Shown here piece after piece: positions 1 to 7,087 of a stretch of DNA of 64,000 nt. Both the position numbers and the translations under genes were made by a program. Position 1 is the stretch's first letter. Every line of letters starts with the position of its first letter. The stretch comes from Actinoplanes teichomyceticus ATCC 31121 (GTDB lineage Bacteria; Actinomycetota; Actinomycetes; Mycobacteriales; Micromonosporaceae), in assembly GCF_003711105.1 (NCBI RefSeq), contig NZ_CP023865.1, positions 1,896,001 to 1,960,000 on the forward strand, read 5' to 3'. The notes beneath the pieces are model-generated. The model did not search any database. It worked only from the letters and a program-made list of their open reading frames with translations, and was not told where the DNA came from.

Positions 1-575
1 ACATCTCGGCGCACGCGTCCGGCGCGTACACCGGGGAGATCTCCGGCGCGATGCTGGCGAAGCTCGGCTGCACGTACGTGGTGATCGGGCACTCCGAGCG
101 CCGCGAGTACCACAACGAGTCCGACGAGCTGATCAACGCGAAGATCAAGGCGGCTTTCACGGCCGGCCTGACCCCGATCTTCTGCGTCGGTGAGGGCCTG
201 GACATCCGGGAGGCCGGTAACCAGGTCACGCACGTGCTGGCCCAGGTCGACGCGGGCCTCGACGGGCTCAAGGAAGACCAGATCAAGCAGATCGTGATCG
301 CGTACGAGCCGGTCTGGGCGATCGGCACCGGCAAGACCGCGACGCCGGACGACGCGCAGGAGGTCTGCGGCGCCATCCGGGCCCGTCTGGTGGAGAAGTA
401 CGGCAGCGACGTCGCCGAGGCGGTGCGCATCCAGTACGGTGGATCGGTCAAGGCGGCGAACATCGCCTCGATCATGGCCCAGCCGGACGTGGACGGCGCC
501 CTGGTCGGCGGCGCGAGCCTGGACGCCGAGGAGTTCGCCTCCATCGTGCGCTTCCCGGAGCACGTCGCTCGCTGA
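1..575 (+). CDS. tpiA: Triose-phosphate isomerase, 5'-truncated by window edge
   Basis: Interconverts dihydroxyacetone phosphate and glyceraldehyde 3-phosphate in glycolysis, in the cytosol. The frame is open from base 3, giving about 190 C-terminal residues of a usual 250-260. The electrophile histidine lies in the IGHSERR motif and the catalytic glutamate in [16 protein letters not shown], followed by the phosphate-gripper loop; QYGGSVK and GALVGGASL are the C-terminal phosphate-binding segments. secG follows after a strong hairpin, the usual actinobacterial tpiA-secG arrangement. The start codon is outside the window. Identification is certain. Confidence 0.98.
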   Translation, partial: ISAHASGAYTGEISGAMLAKLGCTYVVIGHSERREYHNESDELINAKIKAAFTAGLTPIFCVGEGLDIREAGNQVTHVLAQVDAGLDGLKEDQIKQIVIAYEPVWAIGTGKTATPDDAQEVCGAIRARLVEKYGSDVAEAVRIQYGGSVKAANIASIMAQPDVDGALVGGASLDAEEFASIVRFPEHVAR

Positions 576-588
576 GCGTGAAAGGCGT

Positions 589-617
589 GTGCCCGGCCGT
601 ATGAAACGGCCGGGCAC
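589..617 (+). terminator. Hairpin after tpiA
   Basis: Perfect 12-bp inverted repeat GTGCCCGGCCGT / ACGGCCGGGCAC around a 5-base loop, starting 13 bases after the tpiA stop. There is no T-tract, as is common for actinobacterial terminators. It probably ends the glycolytic transcript upstream of secG. Confidence 0.7.
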
Positions 618-667
618 CCGCTATTGTGGGACCGCTGCTGTGCCCTTCGAGAGGAATGAACCCGACC

Positions 668-922
668 ATGCCGATCGCGTTCGCGTACACGTTGATCGTG
701 TTGCTGATCATCACCAGCATTCTGCTGACCCTGCTGATCCTGCTGCACCGGGGCAAGGGCGGCGGCATGTCGAGCATGTTCGGCGGCGGCGTGACCTCCA
801 GCCTGGCCGGTTCCTCGGTGGCGGAGAAGAACCTCGACCGCTACACGGTTCTGGTCGGCGTGCTGTGGCTCGCCTGCGTCATCGGGCTCGGCTTCTGGCT
901 CAAGCAGGCGATCCCTTCCTGA
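668..922 (+). CDS. secG: Preprotein translocase subunit SecG
   Basis: Small integral membrane subunit of the SecYEG export channel. The 84-residue product has two hydrophobic segments (about residues 4-25 and 57-78) separated by the glycine-rich cytoplasmic loop RGKGGGMSSMFGGG typical of SecG. An ATG at 656 is in frame but sits directly against the GAGAGGA Shine-Dalgarno (649-655); the ATG at 668, 12 bases after it, gives the normal family N-terminus MPIAFAYTL and is preferred. A terminator with a T-run follows the gene. Confidence 0.93.
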   Translation: MPIAFAYTLIVLLIITSILLTLLILLHRGKGGGMSSMFGGGVTSSLAGSSVAEKNLDRYTVLVGVLWLACVIGLGFWLKQAIPS

Positions 923-947
923 CGCGCGGTAACCGTCGTACAATCTG

Positions 948-982
948 CCGCGCGGCCGGTTTCTCCGGTCGCGCGGCTTTTT
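948..982 (+). terminator. Intrinsic terminator after secG
   Basis: Stem CCGCGCGGCCGG / CCGGTCGCGCGG (12 bp with one G-T wobble) with a 5-base loop, followed by CTTTTT. One of very few hairpins here with a canonical T-tract. A -10-like TACAAT at 939-944 lies just upstream and may begin the rbpA transcript, in which case this hairpin would sit in the rbpA 5' leader. Confidence 0.75.
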
Positions 983-1017
983 GTCGTCATCGTCCTTATT
1001 GATCGGGAGTGACGTAC

Positions 1018-1362
1018 GTGTCCAGTGGCAGCGCCATCCGCGGCAGCCGCGTCGGGTCCAGCCCGATGCGCCCCGACGAGCGCAGCGAGCCCGCGCCGCG
1101 CCGGCAGGTGAGCTACTTCTGCTCCTCCGGCCACGACAGCCGGATCTGGTTCGCCGCGGACGTGCCGGCGCCGGAAACCTGGGACTGCCCGCGATGCGGC
1201 CAGCCGGCCGGGCTGGACCGGGAACGGCCACCCGGGCGGCTGCGCACCGAGCCGTACAAGTCGCATCTGGCGTACGTCAAGGAGCGTCGCTCGGCGGAGG
1301 ACGGCGCGGCCATCCTCGCCGAGGCCCTGGCCAAGGTGCGTCAGCGCCGCGGCCGCGACTGA
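1018..1362 (+). CDS. rbpA: RNA polymerase-binding protein RbpA
   Basis: Actinobacterial general transcription factor that binds the principal sigma factor and core RNA polymerase and stabilises open complexes. The 114-residue product begins with the conserved SGSAIRGSRVG tail, has a zinc-ribbon-like core (C-x3-H near residues 36-40 and CPRCG near 58-62), the basic linker and a C-terminal sigma-interaction domain (RTEPYKSHLAYVKERRS). GTG at 1018 is chosen because GGGAG at 1005-1009 is 8 bases away; the upstream in-frame GTG at 1009 overlaps that Shine-Dalgarno. Its 3' end overlaps the convergent acetyltransferase gene by 22 bases. Confidence 0.95.
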   Translation: MSSGSAIRGSRVGSSPMRPDERSEPAPRRQVSYFCSSGHDSRIWFAADVPAPETWDCPRCGQPAGLDRERPPGRLRTEPYKSHLAYVKERRSAEDGAAILAEALAKVRQRRGRD

Positions 1363-1973
1363 TCCTCGCCGGCAAGCGGCCCGGTGTCGCGGGCCAGATA
1401 GATCGCGCCGGGTTCCGCGATCGGCAGATCCCGGAACCCCATGCGCCGGTAGAAGGCGCGCGCCCCGTGGTTGTCCGGCGCCATGCCCAGGTGCACCCCG
1501 GACACGCCGGCGGCGCGCAGCCCGGCCAGGAACGCGGCCATCAACGCGCGCCCCTGCCCCCGGCCCTGCCACTCGGGCAGCAGGTCGATGTGCAGGTGGG
1601 CCGGGTAGTCGTCGAGCACGGGCAGCAACATCCGCTCCGGGCTCCGGTGCAGCTCAAGCATGAGCTCGTCACGCGGATCGCCGTCGCGCAGCCGGTCCGC
1701 GGTGGCCGGTAGCCACTCGTTGCGGTAGCGCTCGACGAACGTGGCGGTGTCCGCGGTGCCGATGATGTAACCGACCGGGCGGCCGCTGCCGTCGTCCAGC
1801 ACGTGCGCGTGCTCCGGTTCCAGGACCACGTAGGGCGCCGCCCAGATGTCCCCGAGCAGACGGTCCGAGCTGTACTTCCCGCGCGCGTCGCGGCCCGCGT
1901 CGCCGGTGCGGGCACAGATGTCGTAGACGGCGTCGAGGTCGCTCGATCGGTAGGCGCGAATCGCAACAGGCAC
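1341..1973 (-). CDS. GNAT-family N-acetyltransferase
   Basis: 210-residue cytosolic acetyltransferase of unknown substrate. The acetyl-CoA pyrophosphate-binding motif A is LLPEWQGRGQGRALM (about residues 131-145), followed by the motif B region with DNHGARAFYRRMGF (about 167-180). The length is somewhat longer than a minimal GNAT because of an insertion around residues 80-120. The GTG start has TAGACT ending 7 bases upstream and no Shine-Dalgarno, suggesting a leaderless mRNA. It is divergent from the VOC gene with only 32 bases between starts, so the two promoters must overlap. Confidence 0.9.
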   Translation of the reverse strand: MPVAIRAYRSSDLDAVYDICARTGDAGRDARGKYSSDRLLGDIWAAPYVVLEPEHAHVLDDGSGRPVGYIIGTADTATFVERYRNEWLPATADRLRDGDPRDELMLELHRSPERMLLPVLDDYPAHLHIDLLPEWQGRGQGRALMAAFLAGLRAAGVSGVHLGMAPDNHGARAFYRRMGFRDLPIAEPGAIYLARDTGPLAGEDQSRPRR

Positions 1974-2005
1974 CTGCCGGAGTCTACGGATGGCAGCATG
2001 GGTCG

Positions 2006-2413
2006 ATGAACTGGACTCTCGAGGTGGTCATCGTCCCGGTCACCGACATCGACCGGGCCAAGCGGTTCTACGCCGAGCAGCTCGGCTTCCACGTCGACCA
2101 CGACACCGCGTTCGGCGACCAGGTGCGGATCGTGCAGCTGACCCCGCCGGGCAGCGGCTGCTCCATCGTGATCGGCCGTGGCGCGGTGCCCCAGATGCCA
2201 CCCGGGTCGCTCAAGGGCTTGCAGCTGGTGGTCCGCGACATCCGGGCCGCGCACGCCGAGCTGGTGGCCCGCGGGGTCGAGGTCAGCGACGTGACCACGC
2301 TGGGGGAGAACCCGACGCCGACCCCTGATCCGCTGGACAACGTCGGGTTCATCTTCTTCAACGATCCGGACGGGAACGGCTGGGCGGTCCAGCAGATCTC
2401 GTCACGCCCCTGA
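2006..2413 (+). CDS. VOC-family (glyoxalase/dioxygenase superfamily) protein
   Basis: 135-residue single VOC-fold protein with the two beta-alpha-beta-beta-beta halves. It opens with the typical LEVVIVPVTDIDRAKRFYAEQLGF repeat start and ends with FNDPDGNGWAVQQ, which carries the family's C-terminal metal-ligand region. Closest in layout to glyoxalase/bleomycin-resistance-like proteins; the substrate cannot be inferred. No convincing Shine-Dalgarno. Transcribed divergently from the GNAT gene. Confidence 0.9.
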   Translation: MNWTLEVVIVPVTDIDRAKRFYAEQLGFHVDHDTAFGDQVRIVQLTPPGSGCSIVIGRGAVPQMPPGSLKGLQLVVRDIRAAHAELVARGVEVSDVTTLGENPTPTPDPLDNVGFIFFNDPDGNGWAVQQISSRP

Positions 2414-2417
2414 GGCC

Positions 2418-2573
2418 GCGCAGGGTTTCGCGGCGGCAAAACCGCGCAGCCTTTCGCGGCGGCAAAACCGCGCAGCCTTTCGCGGCGGCGAGGCCGCGCG
2501 GCGCTTCCCGGCGGCAAAACCGCGCAGCGCTTCCCGGCGGCGAGGCCGCTCAGCGCTTCGCGGCGGCCGCCTC
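2418..2573. repeat. 26-bp tandem array running out of the pgl 3' end
   Basis: Six head-to-tail 26-bp units at 2418, 2444, 2470, 2496, 2522 and 2548. On the minus strand a typical unit reads GCCGCCGCGAAAGGCTGCGC followed by GGTTTT or GGCCTC. The last unit is the pgl terminus itself, encoding AAAAKR and the stop. The other five are degenerate copies lying downstream of the stop. CGCGG and CCGCG within units can pair, so the RNA could fold as repeated small hairpins. Confidence 0.95.
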
Positions 2574-3278
2574 GTCGAGCAGGAAGAGCGTCCTGCGTAC
2601 GCCCTTCGCCCGTGCCGCCGGCAGATCGCCGCCGGCCAGCGCCGTCGCGATCGGGCCGGCCTTGTCCGGTCCGGCCGCGACCAGCCACACCTCGTCGGCG
2701 GCGCCGATCGTGGGCAGGGTCAGCGTGATCCGGGTGGGCGGGGGCTTCGGGCTGTTGAAGGTGGCCACCGCGGCGCCCTCCTCCTTGAGCACCGGGTGCC
2801 CGGGGAAGAGCGAGGCCACGTGCCCGTCCTCGCCGACGCCGAGCATCAGCACGTCGAAGCGGGGCAGGGCGCCGTCGCCGGCCGCGGTCAGCTCGGCGGC
2901 GTACCGGGCGGCGGCCGCGGTCGCGTCGTCGCCGTCCGGGCCGTCCGAGGCCGGCATGGCGTGCACCCGGGCCGGGTCCAGCGGCAGCGCGTCCAGCAGC
3001 GCGGCACGGGCCTGTGTCTCGTTGCGGTCCGGGTCGCCGGACGGCAGGAAGCGCTCGTCGCCCCACCACAGGTCCACCCGGGACCAGTCGATCGCGGCGG
3101 CGGCCGGCAGGTCCCGCAGCGTGCCCAGCACCTTGGCGGCCACCCGGCCGCCGGTCAGCACCACGCTCGCCGTACCGTGCACCGCCTGCGCGTCGATGAT
3201 CCGGATGGCGAGCCGTGCCGCCACCGTGGACGCCAGGATGTCGGCGTCCGCAACCACCACGACCACGGTCTCACTCAC
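2550..3278 (-). CDS. pgl: 6-phosphogluconolactonase
   Basis: Hydrolyses 6-phosphoglucono-lactone in the oxidative pentose phosphate pathway. The 242-residue product has LTGGRVAAKVL (41-51), WWGDERFLP (71-79) and GVGEDGHVASLFPGH (147-161), the substrate-binding and catalytic motifs of the glucosamine-6-phosphate isomerase/6PGL fold. GTG start with AAGGAGAG just upstream. It follows opcA in the zwf-opcA-pgl operon, separated by a 66-base gap holding a strong hairpin. Its last codons form the first unit of a 26-bp tandem array. Confidence 0.97.
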   Translation of the reverse strand: MSETVVVVVADADILASTVAARLAIRIIDAQAVHGTASVVLTGGRVAAKVLGTLRDLPAAAAIDWSRVDLWWGDERFLPSGDPDRNETQARAALLDALPLDPARVHAMPASDGPDGDDATAAAARYAAELTAAGDGALPRFDVLMLGVGEDGHVASLFPGHPVLKEEGAAVATFNSPKPPPTRITLTLPTIGAADEVWLVAAGPDKAGPIATALAGGDLPAARAKGVRRTLFLLDEAAAAKR

Positions 3279-3295
3279 TGCGCTCTCCTTGTCGA

Positions 3296-3322
3296 AGGGC
3301 CGCCCGCGTGGCGGACGGCCCT
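3296..3322 (-). terminator. Intercistronic hairpin between opcA and pgl
   Basis: AGGGCCG / CGGCCCT arms (7 bp), one mismatch, then CCGC / GCGG with a 3-base GTG loop. No T-tract. Placed between the opcA stop and the pgl Shine-Dalgarno, it could be a partial terminator or an RNA-processing site that sets the pgl level below opcA. Confidence 0.55.
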
Positions 3323-3344
3323 CTGTCAGTCGTTCCTCGTGTGC

Positions 3345-4343
3345 CTATCCGGCCAGCGCGTCGGACGTGCTGGCCGCCCGGGCCGCCAGCGCCGGGTCCT
3401 TCCAGACGTGCACCCGCGCCGCCGGTCGGTGCTCCAGACCGGTGGTCCCGGCCATGGCGGCCAGCGCCTCCGCGTAGATCTGGTCCGCGTCGAGCCGGCG
3501 CAGCTCCTCGGCGAGCTCGTCGCCGACCGGCCGCCTGGGCAGCGGCATGTACCGATCCTCCTGGCCGGTCCGGCTGAACAGCGCGGTGCCCTCCTCGCGG
3601 GTGACCCGCACGCATTCGCCGTTGGCGCACTGCAGCTCGACCGAGTGCATTCGCGGAGCCTTGTCGGTGTGCTCCAGCACCGGCTCGATGCCCAGCCGGG
3701 ACTTGAGCCAGCCGAGCATCAGCCAGGCGGTGGGGTCCCGCTCCGGCGCCACGATGCGTGCGCCGGTCACCTGCGCGTCGGTGGTGTCGAAGGCGCCGGC
3801 GACCAGGGTCCGCCACAGCGTGATCCGGGTCCAGGTCAGGTCGGTGTCGCCGGGCGCGTAGTCGACCGCCCGCTGCCGCAGCGCGGCCACCGGGTCCGGC
3901 GCCTGCGCGCTGTCGGTGATCCGGCGTTCCGCGACCACGCCCAGGAAGTCGTTGGCGATCATGTCCGGCGGCTCCTGGTGCCACCAGGTGACGACCGGGA
4001 CGTCCGGGGCGAGCAGCGGGATGACCACCGACTCGGCGTGCAGCGCGAGCCGGCCGTACATCCGCATCACGACCGCCTCGGCCGGGCCCAGCCGGCCGCC
4101 CACCACGATCTCCGCGTCCAGCCGGCTGCGGCCGTCCAGATCGGAGCGCACCACGATCAGCAGGCGGCACGGGTGCGCGGCGGCGGCGATGGTGGCGGCC
4201 GCCTCGGCCTCGCGGACCTTCTTCTCCTCGACCACCGCGATCAGGGTCAGCGCCAGGCCGGAGGCCACGCCCCCGGCGCTGCGGCGCTCCGCGGCGAGCG
4301 CCTTGACGACCTCGTTACCGGTGGTGTCCCACAGCCCGATCAT
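3345..4343 (-). CDS. opcA: Glucose-6-phosphate dehydrogenase assembly protein OpcA
   Basis: Cytosolic protein required for assembly or activity of actinobacterial and cyanobacterial glucose-6-phosphate dehydrogenase. About 332 residues, starting MIGLWDTTGNEVVKAL. The conserved OpcA core includes VTWWHQEPPD near the middle and the DLTWTRITLWR segment. The ATG start overlaps the zwf stop (ATGA at 4340-4343), implying translational coupling with zwf, its functional partner. An upstream in-frame start would intrude into zwf and is rejected. Confidence 0.95.
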   Translation of the reverse strand: MIGLWDTTGNEVVKALAAERRSAGGVASGLALTLIAVVEEKKVREAEAAATIAAAAHPCRLLIVVRSDLDGRSRLDAEIVVGGRLGPAEAVVMRMYGRLALHAESVVIPLLAPDVPVVTWWHQEPPDMIANDFLGVVAERRITDSAQAPDPVAALRQRAVDYAPGDTDLTWTRITLWRTLVAGAFDTTDAQVTGARIVAPERDPTAWLMLGWLKSRLGIEPVLEHTDKAPRMHSVELQCANGECVRVTREEGTALFSRTGQEDRYMPLPRRPVGDELAEELRRLDADQIYAEALAAMAGTTGLEHRPAARVHVWKDPALAARAASTSDALAG

Positions 4344-5857
4344 GCTCGCCTCCAGGCACGGCCCTCGCGCTCCAGCATCTCGTCCGAGGCCCGCGGGCCC
4401 CACTCACCGGCCCGGTAGGGTTCCGGCGTGGTGCCCGCCCAGGCGGCCTCCAGCGGGTCGATGACCCGCCACGACTGCTCCACCTCCGCGGCGTCCGGGA
4501 ACAGCGTGCGGTCGCCGATCAGGACGTCCAGGACGAGGCGTTCGTACGCCTCCGGGCTGGACTCGGTGAAGGCCTCGCCGTACTGGAAGTCCATCGCGAT
4601 GTCGCGGACCTCCATGGCCGTGCCGGGCACCTTGGAGCCGAACTTGAGGACCACGCCCTCGTCCGGCTGCACCCGGATGACCAGCTGGTTGTTGCCCAAC
4701 ATCTCCACGTCGGCCGGGTCGAACGGCAGGTGCGGCGCCTTCTTGAACATGATCGCGATCTCGGTCACCCGGCGCGGCATCCGCTTGCCGACCCGGACGT
4801 AGAACGGCACGCCCGCCCACCGCCGGTTCTGGATGCCGAGGCGGACCGCGACGTACGTCTCGGTCTTGGAGTCCCGCGGGATGTTCGCCTCTTCGAGGTA
4901 GCCGACCGCCCGCTCGCCGGCGACCCAGCCGGGAAGGTACTGCCCGCGCACCGAGCCGGCGGCGATGTCGGCCGGCAGGCTGATCGCCCTGAGGACCTTG
5001 AGCTTCTCGGCCCGCACCTCCTGCGGGTCGAAGCTGGTCGGCTCCTCCATCCCGACCAGCGCGAGCAGCTGCAGCAGATGGTTCTGGAGCACGTCACGGG
5101 CGGCGCCGGAGGCGTCGTAGAACGCGGCCCGGGTGCCGATGCCGACGTCCTCGGCCATGGTGATCTGCACCGAGTCGACGTACTTGGAGTTCCACACCGG
5201 CTCGAACAGGCTGTTCGCGAAGCGCAGGGCCAGGATGTTCTGGACCGTCTCCTTGCCGAGATAGTGGTCGATGCGGTAGACGTCGTCGGGGTTGAAGACG
5301 TCGTCCACCAGCTGGTTCAGCGCGATCGCGGTCTTGAGATCGTTGCCGAACGGCTTCTCCACCACCACCCGGCGCCAGCCGCCGGTCTTCGCGTTGTCCG
5401 CGAGCCCGGTGCGGTTGAGCTGGTTGAGCACCAGCGGGAACGCCGCCGGCGGGATGGAGAAGTAGAAGGCCGTGTTGCCCTGGATGCCGTTGCGCTCGCG
5501 CAGCTCGTCCAAGGTCTCGGCGAGTTTGTCGAAGTCGTTGTCGTCGTCGAACGAGCCGGGAACGAACTGGAACTGGCTGGAGAGCCGTTGCCAGACGTCC
5601 TCGCGCCAGGGCGTCCGGGCGCCCTTCTTGGCGGCCGCGTAGGCCAGCGACTCGAAGTCGCCGTCGCCCCAGTCGGCCCGGGCGAAGCCCACGACCACGA
5701 AGCCGGGGGGTAGCAGACCGCGGTTGGCCAGGTCGTACACGGCCGGGATGAGCTTTTTACGGGACAGGTCACCGGTGACCCCGAAAATGACCAGAGCGCA
5801 GGGCTCCGGGATCCGCGGGAGCCGACGGTCCTGTGCGGTGCGCAGCGGATTACCCAC
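4340..5857 (-). CDS. zwf: Glucose-6-phosphate 1-dehydrogenase
   Basis: First enzyme of the oxidative pentose phosphate pathway, making NADPH. The nucleotide-binding motif FGVTGDLSRKK is at about residues 25-35, the substrate/catalytic signature RIDHYLGKE near the middle, and the EKPFGNDL conserved Lys-Pro segment before it; about 505 residues, normal for the family. GTG at 5857 is preferred over an in-frame TTG at 5884: CAGGAT lies 6 bases before it, compatible either with a -10 of a leaderless mRNA or a weak Shine-Dalgarno, and the protein then begins MGNPLRTAQDRRLP. A perfect hairpin separates it from tal, so zwf probably has its own promoter. Confidence 0.95.
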   Translation of the reverse strand: MGNPLRTAQDRRLPRIPEPCALVIFGVTGDLSRKKLIPAVYDLANRGLLPPGFVVVGFARADWGDGDFESLAYAAAKKGARTPWREDVWQRLSSQFQFVPGSFDDDNDFDKLAETLDELRERNGIQGNTAFYFSIPPAAFPLVLNQLNRTGLADNAKTGGWRRVVVEKPFGNDLKTAIALNQLVDDVFNPDDVYRIDHYLGKETVQNILALRFANSLFEPVWNSKYVDSVQITMAEDVGIGTRAAFYDASGAARDVLQNHLLQLLALVGMEEPTSFDPQEVRAEKLKVLRAISLPADIAAGSVRGQYLPGWVAGERAVGYLEEANIPRDSKTETYVAVRLGIQNRRWAGVPFYVRVGKRMPRRVTEIAIMFKKAPHLPFDPADVEMLGNNQLVIRVQPDEGVVLKFGSKVPGTAMEVRDIAMDFQYGEAFTESSPEAYERLVLDVLIGDRTLFPDAAEVEQSWRVIDPLEAAWAGTTPEPYRAGEWGPRASDEMLEREGRAWRRA

Positions 5858-5888
5858 GTTGCCATCCTGCCAGTTTTTCGCCAATGGA

Positions 5889-5922
5889 GCGGCCTGTCGC
5901 GAAGGGTTCCGCGACAGGCCGC
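5889..5922 (-). terminator. Hairpin between tal and zwf
   Basis: Perfect 13-bp inverted repeat GCGGCCTGTCGCG / CGCGACAGGCCGC with an 8-base loop in the 78-base tal-zwf gap. No T-tract. Likely terminates tkt-tal transcription and insulates zwf-opcA-pgl. Confidence 0.7.
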
Positions 5923-5935
5923 GCAGGGGTCCGGA

Positions 5936-7072
5936 TCAGGCCGCGTCGCTGGGATTCGCGGCGCCGCCGGCGGCTGCCTTCAGCGACTTGGTGACGCCGT
6001 CCAGCAGGTCGTTCCAGCTCGCCTCGAACTTCTCGACGCCCTCCTCCTCGAGGACCTTGACGACGTCGTCGAAGTCGATGCCGACCGCCGCCAGGTCCGC
6101 GAAGACCTGCTTGGCGTGGCCGAAGTTGCCGGTGACGGTGTCGCCCCGCGTGGTGCCGTGGTCCTCGAACGCGAAGATCACCGACTCCGGCATGGTGTTC
6201 ACCGTGCCGGGCGCGATCAGCTCCTCGACGTAGATGGTGTCCGGGAAGTCCGGGTTCTTCGTCGAGGTGGAGGCCCACAGCGGCCGCTGCGGGTGCGCCC
6301 CGGCGTCGGCCAGCGCCTTCCACCGGTCGGTGCCGAAGACCTCGGTGTACGCCTCGTACGCCAGCCGGGCGTTGGCGATCGCGGCCTTGCCCTTGAGCGC
6401 CTTGGCCTCGTCGCTGCCGATCTTGTCGAGTCGCTTGTCGACCTCGGTGTCCACGCGCGAGACGAAGAACGACGCGACCGAGCCGATCTTGGACAGGTCG
6501 TGGCCGTTCGCCTTCGCCTGCTCCAGGCCGGCCAGGAACGCGTCCATGACCGCCCGGTAGCGCTCGAGCGAGAAGATCAGCGTCACATTCACGCTGATGC
6601 CGGCCGCGAGCACCTGGGTGATCGCGGGCAGGCCGGCCAGCGTCGCCGGGATCTTGATGAACAGGTTCGGCCGGTCGACCAGCCACCACAGCGTCTTCGC
6701 CTCGGCGACGGTCGACTCGGTCTCGTGCGCCTTGCGCGGGTCCACCTCGATGGAGACCCGGCCGTCCACGCCGTTGGAGGCGTCGTACGCCGGGCGCATC
6801 ACGTCCGCCGCCGCGCGCACGTCGGCGGCGGTCATCAGCCGGACCGCCTCCTCCACCGTGACGCGCTGGGCGGCCAGGTCGCGCAGCTGCTCGTCGTAGG
6901 CGTCCGCGTCGGCGAGCGCCTTCTGGAAGATGCTCGGGTTCGTGGTGACCCCGACCATGTGCTGTTCACGGCGCATCTTGTCCAGCGAACCGCTGGTCAG
7001 GCGTACCCGGGAGAGATCGTCGAGCCACACCGCCACACCCGCGGCGGAGAGCTCGGCCAGCCTGTCGGTCAT
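5936..7072 (-). CDS. tal: Transaldolase
   Basis: Transfers dihydroxyacetone units between sugar phosphates in the non-oxidative pentose phosphate pathway. 378 residues, the long actinobacterial type. The Schiff-base lysine is K140 in NLFIKIPAT, and the N-terminal [12 protein letters not shown] motif (41-52) is classic. ATG at 7072 is chosen because AGGAG lies 9 bases upstream; an in-frame TTG at 7081 abuts that site. It lies 15 bases downstream of the tkt stop, forming a tkt-tal unit. Confidence 0.97.
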   Translation of the reverse strand: MTDRLAELSAAGVAVWLDDLSRVRLTSGSLDKMRREQHMVGVTTNPSIFQKALADADAYDEQLRDLAAQRVTVEEAVRLMTAADVRAAADVMRPAYDASNGVDGRVSIEVDPRKAHETESTVAEAKTLWWLVDRPNLFIKIPATLAGLPAITQVLAAGISVNVTLIFSLERYRAVMDAFLAGLEQAKANGHDLSKIGSVASFFVSRVDTEVDKRLDKIGSDEAKALKGKAAIANARLAYEAYTEVFGTDRWKALADAGAHPQRPLWASTSTKNPDFPDTIYVEELIAPGTVNTMPESVIFAFEDHGTTRGDTVTGNFGHAKQVFADLAAVGIDFDDVVKVLEEEGVEKFEASWNDLLDGVTKSLKAAAGGAANPSDAA

Positions 7073-7087
7073 TGACTTCAACTCCTG

